Shown in pieces: positions 1-9,669 of a stretch of 28,874 bases of DNA. This DNA comes from Priapulus caudatus (taxonomy: Eukaryota > Priapulida > Priapulimorpha > Priapulimorphida > Priapulidae). The stretch covers positions 18,504 through 47,377 of the forward strand of contig NW_014577414.1 in NCBI RefSeq assembly GCF_000485595.1. Direction: 5' to 3'. Position 1 is the first letter of the stretch. Every line of letters starts with the position of its first letter. Made by a program: the position numbers and the translations under genes. The notes beneath the pieces were generated by a model. The model worked only from the letters and a program-made list of their open reading frames with translations, searched no databases and was not told the origin of the DNA.

Positions 1-835
1 CATAGCCATTTGTATTGGCTTATTGAAAGGACGCAGAATATTGTCCCTTGCTGCTGACATGCGAAGAAGTAAGTGTCAGATAACCTTTTGACCCTCAAGA
101 GGAGCGGTTAAACTGGATTTGTTGACTGTCTGGTTAGAAAGAATTGACTGCCGGGTTTTACTAGAATCTATACATGGCCTGGATGTATGAGGCTACAAGG
201 TCACAGTGAAATTTCAAAAAGCCTAAATTTGCGTTAAGAAGGTGTATGCTTCTTAAAGTCGCTATACATTCTATGTCATTCTGTACTGTCAGTATGTTAC
301 ATGTAACGTATGCACTGCCAGTGCGCTGCTGCCAGTGCATGTGTTGGTGCAGTTTTGCCTGCCTTAATTGGTTACAGGTTGGCAGCTCTCTATTGCAATT
401 TGCAGCCCTGTAGGCTTGCGTAGGTAAATGCGATGATGCTTACCTATTTGTCTTGATTTTCTTTTTTTTTTGTTTTTTTTTTTTTTTTTTTTTTTTTCAA
501 GTTTTATTTTTTTTGTTGTTTGCTACTACGTATGATGGGAGCTTCCATCTTTAATCTGAAGACACTTAAACGTACGCCGCCATCTCTGCAACTTTCATAA
601 CGATCCACAACGAACATTCTTTGAGAAGGTTCCTGATACCATCCCTGTGCATTCCGACTGTTCGCGCCACGTATGTGAACACATTTGGGACTAACAGGGT
701 TACTAGAAATCCCACCACTCCACCACAGATCACCGCAGTAGACGTTAATGCAGCGCTGTCGCTCTGCGGCACTTGTATTAATGAGTAATATCAGTTTTTT
801 TCTTTGAAAAAACACGTCAAAAACATTAATTATCT
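1..835 (+). repeat. Dispersed repeat family A, copy 1 (left end cut by window)
   Basis: This stretch aligns base for base, with scattered changes, to 10132-10860, and its first part also aligns to 2619-2890. Shared landmarks include the run 'aaccttttgaccct', the motif 'ttacatgtaacgtatg', and the end 'cgctctgcggcacttgt'. No intact reading frame is conserved between copies, so it looks like a non-coding or long-decayed mobile repeat. A T-rich tract at 457-524 interrupts the alignment and is absent from the 10.5-kb copy. The superfamily was not identified. Confidence 0.8.
457..524. repeat. T-rich tract inserted in repeat A copy 1
   Basis: Positions 462-497 are all T except a single G at 472, followed by a second T-run to about 515. 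The homologous place in the copy near 10580 lacks it. It could be slippage, or the poly(A) tail of a minus-strand retroposed sequence. No body of such a retroposon was recognised beside it. Confidence 0.75.
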
Positions 836-1278
836 ACCGATCGTGAAGCAAAACAAAAAGTGTCAAAACATTACAAATGCCGTATGGCATTTGCTCTCTT
901 GTTTTAAATACTTTTGCACTGACAACGACTCTCGCGTCTCGTGAGAATTGCTACAGTGTGAGAATTTGTCTTGTTGTGCAGAACCTTGGTGGCAGAATAA
1001 ATTCAAGAACCGTGTCGTTTTTCATTAAATATTATTTATGTGTGGTTAAGCCACATAATCATGCATAAATTACTGTGAGTACAATAAATGTGTAGTGGAA
1101 TTTGAATTTTGTGATCGATTCCCATCCAATCGGCAGCCTTGTGATGAAGTTCCTGTTATCGTAAGTTTTCACTTAAGTAAGTTTAGTTGGTTTCTGGCAA
1201 CGCTATTAAAATTAACCTTAACATTAACATTAGACTTAAAATTAATCATAACTTTACGAAGTTTCTGGCAACGGGCCC
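836..1278. other. Unassigned AT-rich DNA
   Basis: No gene or known element was seen. A 12-bp direct repeat, 'tttctggcaacg', occurs at about 1191 and 1262, the second just left of the foldback element. Short open frames here have no recognisable domains. Confidence 0.5.
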
Positions 1279-2005
1279 CAGGAGTAGATAATAGGGAAGG
1301 AGTGTGACATCAATAAACAAGGGAAATTCGTCATTTACTAGCCTTAAAAATACCTACGATTTACTACGCGTAACACAACCAACTTGAAAATCGTACACAG
1401 TACATCCGCCTAGCATCGTGCGAAATCGTTTCCTCTTATACACCCGCAATCCGGAGATACAGACTAAAACGTACGACACGATTTTCCATTCTGTTGGCAG
1501 CCAAATTGATGCGTTCAGAGAGCCATTTGAAACAAAAGGCAGCTACTAACGCTCGGCGATGCGGTGTGACTCGCTGGGAGATTGGACATTGACGCAACAC
1601 TCGGCGAGATAACCTTTGATCCGGCATACTGGCATACCGGCATATAGCTGGTATGCTCCCCACGCACGCACGCCCACCGCAATCAGCAGCAATCTGCCAG
1701 CGAGCCACACCGCATCGCCGAGCGTTAGTAGCTGCCTTTTGTTTTAAATGGCTCTCTGAACGCATCGATTTGGCTGCCAACAGAATGGAAAATCGTGTCG
1801 TACGTTTTAGTCTGTATCTCCGGATTGCGGGTGTATAAGAGGAAACGATTTCGCACAAATCACGATGCTAGGCAGATGTACTGTGTACGATTTGAGCTCA
1901 ATTTGGTTGCGTTACGCGTAGTAAATCGTAGGTATTTTAAGGCTAGTAAATGACGAATTTCCCTTGTTTATTGATGTCACACTCCTTCCCTATTATCTAC
2001 TCCTG
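1279..2005. mobile_element. Foldback (long inverted repeat) DNA element
   Basis: A left arm of about 300 bp (1279-1578) is repeated as its reverse complement at 1697-2005, with roughly 95% identity and small indels. About 118 bp of non-repeated spacer separates the arms. The outer termini are 'caggagtagataataggg' on the left and its complement ending at 2005. This is the structure of a foldback or long-TIR non-autonomous DNA transposon. No clear target-site duplication is visible: the flanks are 'aacgggccc' and 'atatatat'. Open frames across it on either strand read the arms and have no domain. The superfamily cannot be assigned from these termini. Confidence 0.85.
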
Positions 2006-2137
2006 ATATATATATATGATAATATGTTAATGTACCAGAGTTGGATTCTGTTGGTCACATATATGTTGAAGTACATGTATGACATTGCACAATGCTAAGG
2101 TTATAAACTTGATTTGTTAGAATGAAACCCACATTTT

Positions 2138-2890
2138 ATTAGCTCATCTGACATAGTCAGATGCAGCTTGTAGAATCGCATGATTGTTCATGTGTGCGTG
2201 TGTGCGTGCGTGCGTGCGTCAGTGCGTGCGTCAACAGTTGGGCACAAATCTTAACCGCTCGACGTACGGTCACGATATTCGGGACGTTGGGGTGGGGTAT
2301 CGTCAAAACGAGTTGTGATGTCGAAGCTGGGGGTCAAAGGTCAAAGGTCAAGAGTGTAAAAGAAGGGGGAACATTCCCTGCTTAACTTAAGGTATAGGGA
2401 GGAAATGTAGAATTGCGGCACAAATCTAAACGGCTCGACCTAGGCTCGTGATAGTCGGTGTATAGCATCATGGTAGGAAAAGCCATCACTGTGCCGAAAT
2501 TGGAAAGGTCACGGGTCAAAGGTCAATGGGGCATCAGGCAGATTTTAGACATTTTCTGAGGACATGGTCTGACGGAGCGAATTGAGAAAACCTTTTTTGC
2601 TTCAGCGGTGACCTACCATTTTTATGGCTTTATTGAAAGGACCATGAAATGTACTTTCCGCTGACATGCGAAAGAGTAAGTGTCTGATAACCTTTTGACC
2701 CTGAAAGGGAGGGTTAACATGGATTTGTTGAGTGTTAAAAAAAGGCTTAACTGCTTTTGCTATTATTAGAGCCCATACCTGTGTGGATGTGAGGCTACAT
2801 TTGCAGTTCAATTGCAAATACAAAAGTTTGTTGAACAAGGTTTACACTCCTAAATCATAATTATTTTCTAAAGCAGTCTGTATATTAATA
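2138..2890 (+). repeat. Dispersed repeat family A, copy 2 (5' part)
   Basis: It aligns to 9670-10400, from the 'agtcagatgcagcttgtag' start onward. It begins with an imperfect AGCTC-type hairpin whose core, CATCTGAC-ATA-GTCAGATG, lies at 2145-2163. A short GTGC/CGTC tetranucleotide tract follows (2190-2230) and differs in length and composition between copies. Similarity fades near 2890, so this copy lacks the 3' part seen in the other two. No conserved coding frame was seen. Confidence 0.82.
2331..2350 (+). promoter_or_regulatory. Triple DR1-type AGGTCA half-site cluster
   Basis: Three GGTCA cores are spaced exactly 7 bp apart, which makes two overlapping direct repeats with a one-base gap (DR1). 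DR1 of AGGTCA is the known binding layout for RXR heterodimers, HNF4 and COUP-TF type nuclear receptors. A second DR1 pair lies at 2513-2525. The cluster sits inside repeat family A and recurs in copy 3. Binding or function is inference only. Confidence 0.35.
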
Positions 2891-3268
2891 GCACCCTGAA
2901 TGCTAGCGTGGCTACGGCATCCGAAATGTAGGCAAAAATCCGGGGGCCATCCATTACTGATGCAGGGGGGTGAACTGGCACTTTTTCTAATAAACGATCG
3001 CACACCTGCCAATCCAGACGTGGTAAATTATTACTCACAGCTGAGCCAAATTGTCGCCTGCCTGAATATACTTGGATTTTAGCCTGTACATTTCAGCAAC
3101 TCATGGAATTAGGTTATCTCTACCTTTCTTGACTTATCACCAATGCGCGAAGGTCGATGCCATGTTTGATTATTGATTACACTTTCACGCGCCATCTCGC
3201 GCAACTATAGGCCTAGTGATACATGTATGACACAAATATATAAGACATGGCAGTCATATATATTCACA
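2891..3268. other. Unassigned DNA
   Basis: No gene, RNA or mobile-element signature was recognised. A 60-codon open frame at about 2900-3082 has no known domain and is at chance length. Confidence 0.4.
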
Positions 3269-3520
3269 CCAAAGTGAGAAAATGACAGTATTAAAGTTTC
3301 AGAGCATAATTCTTAATAAGCAACCATAAACTTTCAATTGTCAGCTGAATTACATTAAAATAAGTATGACTAACAACTTTCCAGCATGATTTATTGCCAT
3401 AAACATTGTTTCATGGTACAAAATGGCTAACATTTTTGTCTCAATTTTAGCCAAATAAATAGCCAAAAATCGCTGTAACTTTTAAAGTAGCCTCTAAGTA
3501 TGATTGCTACTCACTCGCCA
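3269..3520 (+). repeat. Dispersed repeat family B, copy 1
   Basis: This stretch matches the reverse complement of 17590-17822 at moderate identity. Shared blocks include 'ttaagcaaccataaact', 'caactttc' followed by 'agcatgatt', 'gtttcatggtac' and 'agccaaaaatcgc'. It is a non-coding dispersed repeat of about 250 bp. No terminal repeats were identified. The 3' side leads into the MITE at 3573. Confidence 0.75.
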
Positions 3521-3572
3521 CAATATTGTAAGCTAGAGCTACCAAAAAATTAGAAAAAAAGTTTCTTATTAA

Positions 3573-3946
3573 AGTGATTACGTCACGAATTTCTAGCACC
3601 ACAAGTAGTATATTTGTGTGTTATTTGTACAAAATAAAATGTATGAAATTACAATTAGTGTTTCTGTTTACTTTTCATGCTTATATATACCTTCTTTATA
3701 TGCCCCTAATTTGCCGGGTTGAAAAACAGAGAGACGCCAGTATCTGAACACTACTGGGGAATAGTGTTAGACAACAGAAATATCAAATCGTCTAGATTTT
3801 TGCAAATTTAAACCAATGTAAAAACATTTTTAGTCAGTGAGAGTTTGAGGATATATTTAGTAACGTTAGTTTCTTACTTTTATAGTAAAAAAATGGCAAT
3901 TTTTCTTTTACAAATTTTACCATGGAAAATTTGTGACGTAGTCAAT
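3573..3946 (+). mobile_element. TTAA-flanked MITE, copy 1
   Basis: The 374-bp element is bounded by TTAA on both sides (3569-3572 and 3947-3950). It has imperfect 21-bp terminal inverted repeats, AGTGATTACGTCACG... against ATTGACTACGTCACA.... A second copy with the same structure lies at 24032-24398. TTAA target duplication is a hallmark of piggyBac and also of Kolobok superfamily elements. There is no transposase inside, so this is a non-autonomous MITE. The termini do not start with the usual piggyBac CCY, so the superfamily stays open. Confidence 0.82.
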
Positions 3947-3950
3947 TTAA

Positions 3951-5225
3951 ACGAAAATATGTCCATTAATTATGCAATGTTGACGAATGCTAGAGTAACT
4001 CGCACCTTGTGTTTAAGTTAATAAGTTACATTACCTTATAGCAAATGCGAATTAGTTTGTCCATATCACTGCTGGTTACTAAGAAAATGGCTAATTGAAA
4101 TCCGCCAGTCCAAGAATTGTTTACAGTTTACAGTTTCACTTTGAAACCGAACGCGGTGTGATCAGATTTATAGTGCACCGCACATTTTCGCACGCATGCT
4201 CGGCCGTACCTAATGTTAGCATTGAGTACAGTCCCGTAACTGTATACAGAGAACAGACCACTATTAAATCTTCCATAAGATCCTGTACTTGAGAATGAAT
4301 TTCAGGAGCATGAAAAAAATGTATTTCGGCGCCTTTTCGGCCGAGTGGCAATATTAAAGCTAGGTAGCCATGTACTCAGCTGTGCACCATTAGAGTTATG
4401 ACATATTTTGTCCGGCGTTTATATTGTGATCTATTATTGCCGAGTTTCCTGTAAATTCCGTCGAAATCCTACGTCCAACGTACGCTGCCGGCTGCCATTG
4501 CGCTCGTGGCGCGACTGTTGCGACGCTTACACTAATATATATATAGCAGCTAGGAAAGCGTGCTGCCAAAAATTCGCTCGACGCTCACTTCATTTGAAAC
4601 TTTCACAGGCACGAATACACATTCAACAGCTTCCTGCTCGTTCTCTAGAACAACAGTGTTCACTTGTTCATATAAAACATGTCGTCTGTTCGCTAACCGA
4701 GCTGTGTCCATGCGAAATCTTGACAAAGACACAGAACAAATTCTCGGCGTTCGACTGGAACCTTGACCCAGAAATGACAATGGCATGTCAGAATCAGAGA
4801 AACACTACCGGCCGCTGCTTCGTGACCTCAATCTTGCGCCGCATAACGCTGCGCAACGTTTTTGCAAACGTTCCAATGCGAGCTCGTACGCGGGAGTTGG
4901 AAAAGGCAGTGCAGCCGCCTGCGCGCCCGCCTATAGCCCAATAGAACTGGCACTCGCTTTCCACGCTCTCGGCTTTAGCTTAGTACTCGATCGGTAATCG
5001 AGTGGGTAGCGACCTCCCAGCTTCTATATATAGCCTTTGTCCTTGCAAGCCATTTGCCATTACTGGGCAAGGATTCGCGAACGGCGAAAATTTCCGTCAG
5101 TCTTTTCTTGCTGCATTTCTCGCGTGACACAGCCCGGTTACGAAACAGAGACATTACGTTTTTATAACAATGAACACTGTTCACGTCCAATGTCTGCCCT
5201 GCTGTGTCCGCCACACTAAAATTGT
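3951..5225. other. Unassigned DNA with no convincing gene
   Basis: Overlapping open frames occur on both strands around 4408-5220, the longest 178 codons at 4408-4944 with a TTG start. Several frames are open over the same bases, none begins with a supported ATG exon, and no domain was recognised. The region is less AT-rich than its surroundings from about 4480 to 5220. I see no RNA gene or element ends. Confidence 0.4.
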
Positions 5226-5445
5226 GACTGTTCGCTGCAGCTATGGATGCGTGGCGCCGCGCCTAAGCTTCGCGCCACGGATGCCATAGCTGCCACGCTC
5301 ATACTGTCGTTAGACGTTCCCGTTCGCTGTGCGCCTTGCGCGGAGAACTCGCGCGCAAGATCTGCGCTCAGACACTTCGGGTCACACCCTCCGTTCGGCA
5401 ACGCTTCTGTAGTACCCGTCATCCAATCTGTGGATCGTTATGCCC
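5226..5445 (+). repeat. Dispersed hairpin repeat family C, copy 1
   Basis: It aligns to 26799-27010 in the same orientation. Shared blocks include 'gactgttcgctg', 'cagctatggat', 'catactgtcgt', 'gcgcgcaagatctgcgctc' and 'ggcaacgcttct'. Near its start it has an imperfect inverted repeat (about 5240-5296) around a loop containing 'ctaag'. No coding capacity is conserved. Its class (MITE, SINE or other) is not clear. Confidence 0.8.
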
Positions 5446-7149
5446 CCTGAGTTAGCATCAGAACACCTGCCGTCAGAGTGAGAACGTGCGCTACTGCCGG
5501 GCACTTGTTATTGAAGGTTGTGGCGAATATTATTGTGTCAGTTGGGTGGCAGCATAATCAGAATATTGTGGCAATATCTCATTCTGAAGTCCAAGCAGCA
5601 AAGAGTTATCCTTCTATATTTACATACAAATAGTAAATGTTGACAATAAGTAGTTGACATTTCACTCGTGGTAGCCACTGCTGTTATATCTTGCGTGCAA
5701 ATGTATTTCGTCGTTAAATTGAGGGCCCGGGTCTGCACAAATCTAATGAAATCTGATGAATCTGGATTCACCTCTTGATATCAATCCGTCGTGCTAGTGA
5801 AACCATCTCTTGGCCCTTTCCTTTTTGCGGCCTGTCCCTGTTGGCCTATCACAGTGCAAAAGCCAGCGCAAGGCAAAGCTAAGGATCCATGTCTGTTCAC
5901 CTTCAGCATCAGAAGCGCACAAAATCACGATATTTACAATATTATTGTGGCCGTTGGTGGCCAACAGAATTTCTTGTCAATAATCCAATATTATTGTCAA
6001 TGATATGTGCGTGTATGGGCGCGTTTTAAAGAAGCTTGCGTGTAGTTTTACTGGCCTGCCAACTAAGCAAGTGTTGTAACTCATTTCCGTGAAGATGGTT
6101 CTGGTCCGAGTGTGATGAACATAGCGTATGCTCCATATGGCTTAGAACTGGAATATCATTATTGACACAAATACAGTCTTTTCTTTGCGGATTTTTTTTT
6201 GGAGGCAGAGTAAGGGAAAATATCAGAGGCTCTTCATTAAGACCTTTAGCTTTCCCCTCTTGTGAGCGCTGCCTCGTTTCAACTGGCTTGCATCCAAGTG
6301 CGTGCTGGCCTGCTCCTGCTTCTGTAAGTCTGAGGTAGACAAGACAAACACCCACCAACTGCTAATAAAGTGAACAAGTGCTGCCCAGGCCAATGTAATG
6401 TAAAGTTACCCACAAGCAAAATATTCTATAATCGCAGTACTAGCATAATTCTACTCTTGGCCATGAACCACGAGAATACGATGATTCTTTCCATCCGCAT
6501 CTGTTAACTTTTGGCCTTCCAATTTTCCTCCTTCTTCATTGTGGGAAACTGGTATATACTTTGTTCCGATTGGTTGCCTACATCTATAGGCACAGCAGCC
6601 GCCAGAACATGTTTCTCGCGTGAACCCTACTCTACTCCTTACAAAACACCGGTCTTCACATTGTCATGAGCAAGTGTGTTATCATACAGAAACTCAGGAA
6701 AAAATGTTTAAATTTGCGAAGTCAGGACATGTCCATGAATTTTATTCAACGTGTTTGATTTCTCAAAGTCAATGGGTTAGCCCGGCTGAGCTTTCCCAGT
6801 TGGCCCGCAGCCGGGAGTTTAGAGTGTTACAACGATTGCGCAACGAACGAGTCAGTTGTAAAAAGATACAGAAATCATAGCCGATATAACCAAGTAAATG
6901 CCTTCGTTACTGTTTGTGTTCCTGTTGTAAGTCGGTAAAGCTGTCAATAAGCTTTCCAGCGAACCAGAATCTGAACTACAAATGGAGGGTTGCTTGTGAG
7001 GAGAGTTGAAGAAAACGCACGCAAAAATGTGGTGGAACCGATAAGCATTTTAAAGAAGATGCCTGATCGGAGAAACTATTGACGGTATTAATGCCAACAC
7101 AAATTTCAACAAACTGTTCCCAAACACAAGCAGTTAATTTTAGATGCAA
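5446..7149. other. Unassigned DNA
   Basis: Only short open frames are present (for example 5791-6003 +, 6026-6358 -, 6620-6880 +). None has a recognisable domain, a credible splice context or biased composition. No tandem repeat or element terminus was found. Single-copy intergenic DNA or very old repeat is the likeliest reading. Confidence 0.4.
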
Positions 7150-7730
7150 CCGAGACTTCCATATTCACCAAACCAAAGCCTAGAGTTGATGAGCGCAAGA
7201 GTGCTTACATTTCTACGTACAAAAACAAGAACACTTATAAAACGAATCGATCGCTGTAGCCAGAGGGCCTTGGTGTACTTATGTCAGTGATAGCTATGGG
7301 GCTGCGCCCATGACCGTCAAATTATTGAGGAGTTGGCTTGTTAGTAGTGCCTAATGTTTGGACAGGGGCTGACAGCATCATGTCAGATAGAGGATGAATT
7401 ATGGTTCAGAGATCTGTTTGCCTATTAAAGACGCTGCATGTAAACACGCCGTCAATGGCTCAAAAGGAAAATCCCAACTAATGCAGAGACAGTTGTTAGG
7501 GATAGACGTTGATCGCATCTAAGAGGCATTCATGTAGAGAGGTCATTGCGTCTAAAGCAAGACATATAAAATATTAAAAGGAGACCTGCCCCATCAGAAG
7601 ATTTCTCTCGGTGGCGAGCTATTGTCAGCAGTAATGCCTATAGTGTCTGTAGTAAATGGCTGCGTTTTTAGAAAATCAAAGAATATACATACCATTTGTA
7701 TTGCAAACTTGAGCTTTGTAGTTTACAAGC

Positions 7731-8655
7731 TCAATAAACATATTACATAACTCCTGACACATCACACAAAAGAATAAACACCCACTTCACATATGCACCA
7801 CTAATATCACCGTGAATCTCAATAAACATTATTACATAACTCCTCAGCACACACAAAAGAATAAACACCCCAACTTAACATATGGACGCAAGCAGCACAC
7901 GTACGCATGCACGAGACCGCACGACGCACGCACGCACACACGAACGCCACACACTTGTACGTGCGCACAATGTACGTGCACACGCACGCACGCATCACAC
8001 ACGTGCTACCTGCACACGGCACGCACACACGCAGCATGCAGTACATGTATGACCACAGCGAGCAGCCACGACACAGCAGCACACGCACGCATGCACGCAC
8101 GCGGTACGTACACACGCCACCCACGGTACGACATGCACGCACGAGTGACCACACGCCACACGCACGCATGCACGCACGGGGTACGTACACCACGCACCCA
8201 CGCACGCATGCACGCACGAGTACGTGCACACCGCACGCATCACACCACGCACAGTACCGTGCAACACGCCACGCACACACGTTGGACGTGCACACCACGC
8301 ATCACACGCACGCATGCACGCACGCACTTGTACGTCGTACACGCACGCCACGCACGCACTACACGTGGACGTGCACACCCACGCACGCACGCATATATCA
8401 TGTCAGCGCCGAATATAAGGGGAGTTGGTTTGGGGTTAACCGGGGGACCAGTTAGCGGGCGCTCTTCTGCAGCCGTCATACATTACCTACATATATACTA
8501 TTGAATCTCAAGTAAACATATTACATAACTCCTCAGCACACACAAAGAATAAACACCCCACTTTCACATATGCACCACTAATATCACCGTGAATCTCACA
8601 TAAACATATTACATAACTCCTCAGACACACACACAAAGAAACACCCACTTCCCCC
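7731..8655 (+). repeat. 88-bp tandem repeat, four units, interrupted
   Basis: The unit contains 'tcaataaacatattacata', 'ctcctcag', 'agaataaacaccc' and 'catatgcaccactaatatca'. Units start near 7731, 7819, 8507 and 8595, so both pairs have a period of 88. Unit 2 breaks off at about 7882 and the ACGC-rich tract follows. Unit 3 starts after a short unrelated segment that ends near 8500. Confidence 0.85.
7883..8395. repeat. ACGC/CA-rich alternating purine-pyrimidine tract
   Basis: Over 500 bp consist almost wholly of CA, ACGC and short variants. A recurring block, 'cacgcacgcatgcacgcacg', appears at least four times, for example near 8085, 8160, 8200 and 8308. Alternating purine-pyrimidine DNA of this kind can adopt Z-form. 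Frames stay open on both strands only because the repeat lacks stop codons, so the His/Thr-rich and Cys/Val-rich 'proteins' are artefacts. Confidence 0.9.
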
Positions 8656-8755
8656 ACTCTATCCCGGGTGTGCATCTGGGTACGCGGATAATCTTCACCT
8701 CTGCAGATGTGCTGCCCTCCAGCGGCAACTGTTTCTAGCGGCTAACCCCATTGTT

Positions 8756-9187
8756 GCAATACATTTTTGTCTGTTTTTGGTAACGGCACACGATTGCTTT
8801 TTGATTAAAGACATGTATTTGTTGTATTAATCAAACATCTGTGAATCTGTTGGGCTGAATCAACCAGGCATCAGCATTTGCAAAGCATTTCAAAACTATT
8901 TATAGTGAAGTTTTAACTAAGGATTTTTTTCATGTAGCATAATGTAAAAGTATTTTACCTGAATATATATAATCCACAGTAATGATTTCCTTACCTGAAT
9001 TAGGTTTGAGTAAAGTGACAATGATAGTTAGATCAAATGAGTAAAGTTAAACTATTATAGCAGTATCAATGAAATGATCTGAAAAGATGCAGTGCTATGA
9101 GCATACAGAGGCCTTTAATAATACGTCAGGTTGTCTCGTACCTAATTGTTTATAATATAAATTTTCGATTTCTATTATATTTTGCAG
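8756..9187. other. Region upstream of the CCNY coding exon
   Basis: This AT-rich DNA has no CpG-rich core and no clear TATA or initiator. A pyrimidine-biased stretch ends in 'attttgcag' at 9187, a plausible 3' splice acceptor. If used, the CCNY exon would begin at 9188 and an upstream 5'UTR exon would lie elsewhere. Otherwise the transcription start lies within this region. Confidence 0.35.
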
Positions 9188-9275
9188 GTACCTACTTAGC
9201 GTGTTTTGTGGACGGGGCTATTGGTGTAACACGTGGGTGCACAAACTATTCCTGTGCGATCTGTTCGTCACTGAT

Positions 9276-9432
9276 ATGGGCAACAAGGTGACCTGTTGTG
9301 TGAGTTCGGCAAGTCCACGTACAAGCAAAAAAAGTCGGGAGGAGCGATACCTTCCAGTAGAAGAGGTCGTCACTATCCAGAGAGTAGAAAGTGCTTCCAA
9401 CCTGCAGCACATAAGTGAACGGGAACCTGAAG
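9276..9432 (+). CDS. CCNY: Cyclin Y, first coding exon (partial gene)
   Basis: This reads as the N-terminus of cyclin Y, the membrane-tethered cyclin that recruits CDK14/CDK16 kinases to the plasma membrane and promotes LRP6 phosphorylation in Wnt signalling. The first residues, MGNKVTCCVSSASP, match the family start: Gly2 for N-myristoylation and a Cys pair for palmitoylation. The exon closes on the conserved NLQHIS-x-RE motif. The start ATG has G at -3 and +4. An AAG|GTGGGT donor follows 9432, leaving phase 1, and the frame meets a stop at 9438, as expected for an intron. An acceptor-like 'ttttgcag' ends at 9187, so the exon may span 9188-9432. Cyclin-box exons were not recognised downstream; a long intron full of repeats is the likely reason. 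A related paralogue (CCNYL1-like) is the main alternative. Confidence 0.85.
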
Positions 9433-9669
9433 GTGGGTAGGTTACTGTACCAGTCAACCCTTGTGCCTTGATTCTCACGTAGCATTCGCACATGTGTATA
9501 AATAGTGTAATGTAATCTTTTAATCTTTTTTTTTTTTACCATTCACACTTGATTACCTAAATTTAAAACAGGATTATCGCAAATGCTAGGAGTTAAAATC
9601 CATCTACACAAATTTCTTGTGAAAAGTACTTTTTTCTATTGTTATTCAAGGGCAGACTTTAACTTTTAA
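9433..9669 (+). other. Start of putative CCNY intron 1
   Basis: It begins with the donor GTGGGT and continues as AT-rich DNA with a T-run near 9525-9538. No coding signature was seen. It leads directly into repeat family A copy 3. Confidence 0.5.

Larger units (their letters stand above)
7150..8755 (+). repeat. Dispersed repeat family D, copy 1, with expanded tandem core
   Basis: Two blocks match the element at 23380-23745 in the same order. The left block is about 7150-7345 ('tacaaaaacaagaacactt', 'gaccgtca', 'attattgagg'). The right block is about 8655-8755 ('acgcggataatct', 'gtgctgccct', 'ttctagcggctaacccc'). In this copy the blocks are over 1.3 kb apart because of an 88-bp tandem repeat and ACGC-rich DNA. 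In the other copy they are under 150 bp apart. Conserved ends around a variable tandem core are known from non-autonomous elements of marine invertebrates. Confidence 0.7.

Noticed and set aside
1436-1858. 140-codon minus-strand open frame
   Set aside because: It reads both arms of the foldback element. Its beginning and end are the same sequence in inverted form, so it is structural and not a gene.
4408-4944. 178-codon forward open frame
   Set aside because: It begins at a TTG, overlaps other open frames on both strands over the same bases, and shows no recognised domain or splice support.
6026-6358. 110-codon minus-strand open frame
   Set aside because: No recognisable motif, no homologous copy in the window and no splice or promoter context. 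At chance length for this DNA.
7812-8504. Long His/Thr-rich (+) and Cys/Val-rich (-) open frames
   Set aside because: They translate the ACGC/CA low-complexity tract, which lacks stop codons in several frames on both strands. No start context or domain.
8700-8755. Helitron-type 3' end (hairpin plus CTAG) in family D
   Set aside because: A small GC-rich hairpin lies 8 nt before CTAG in both copies, but both copies continue to match for about 15 bp past CTAG. The element does not end there.
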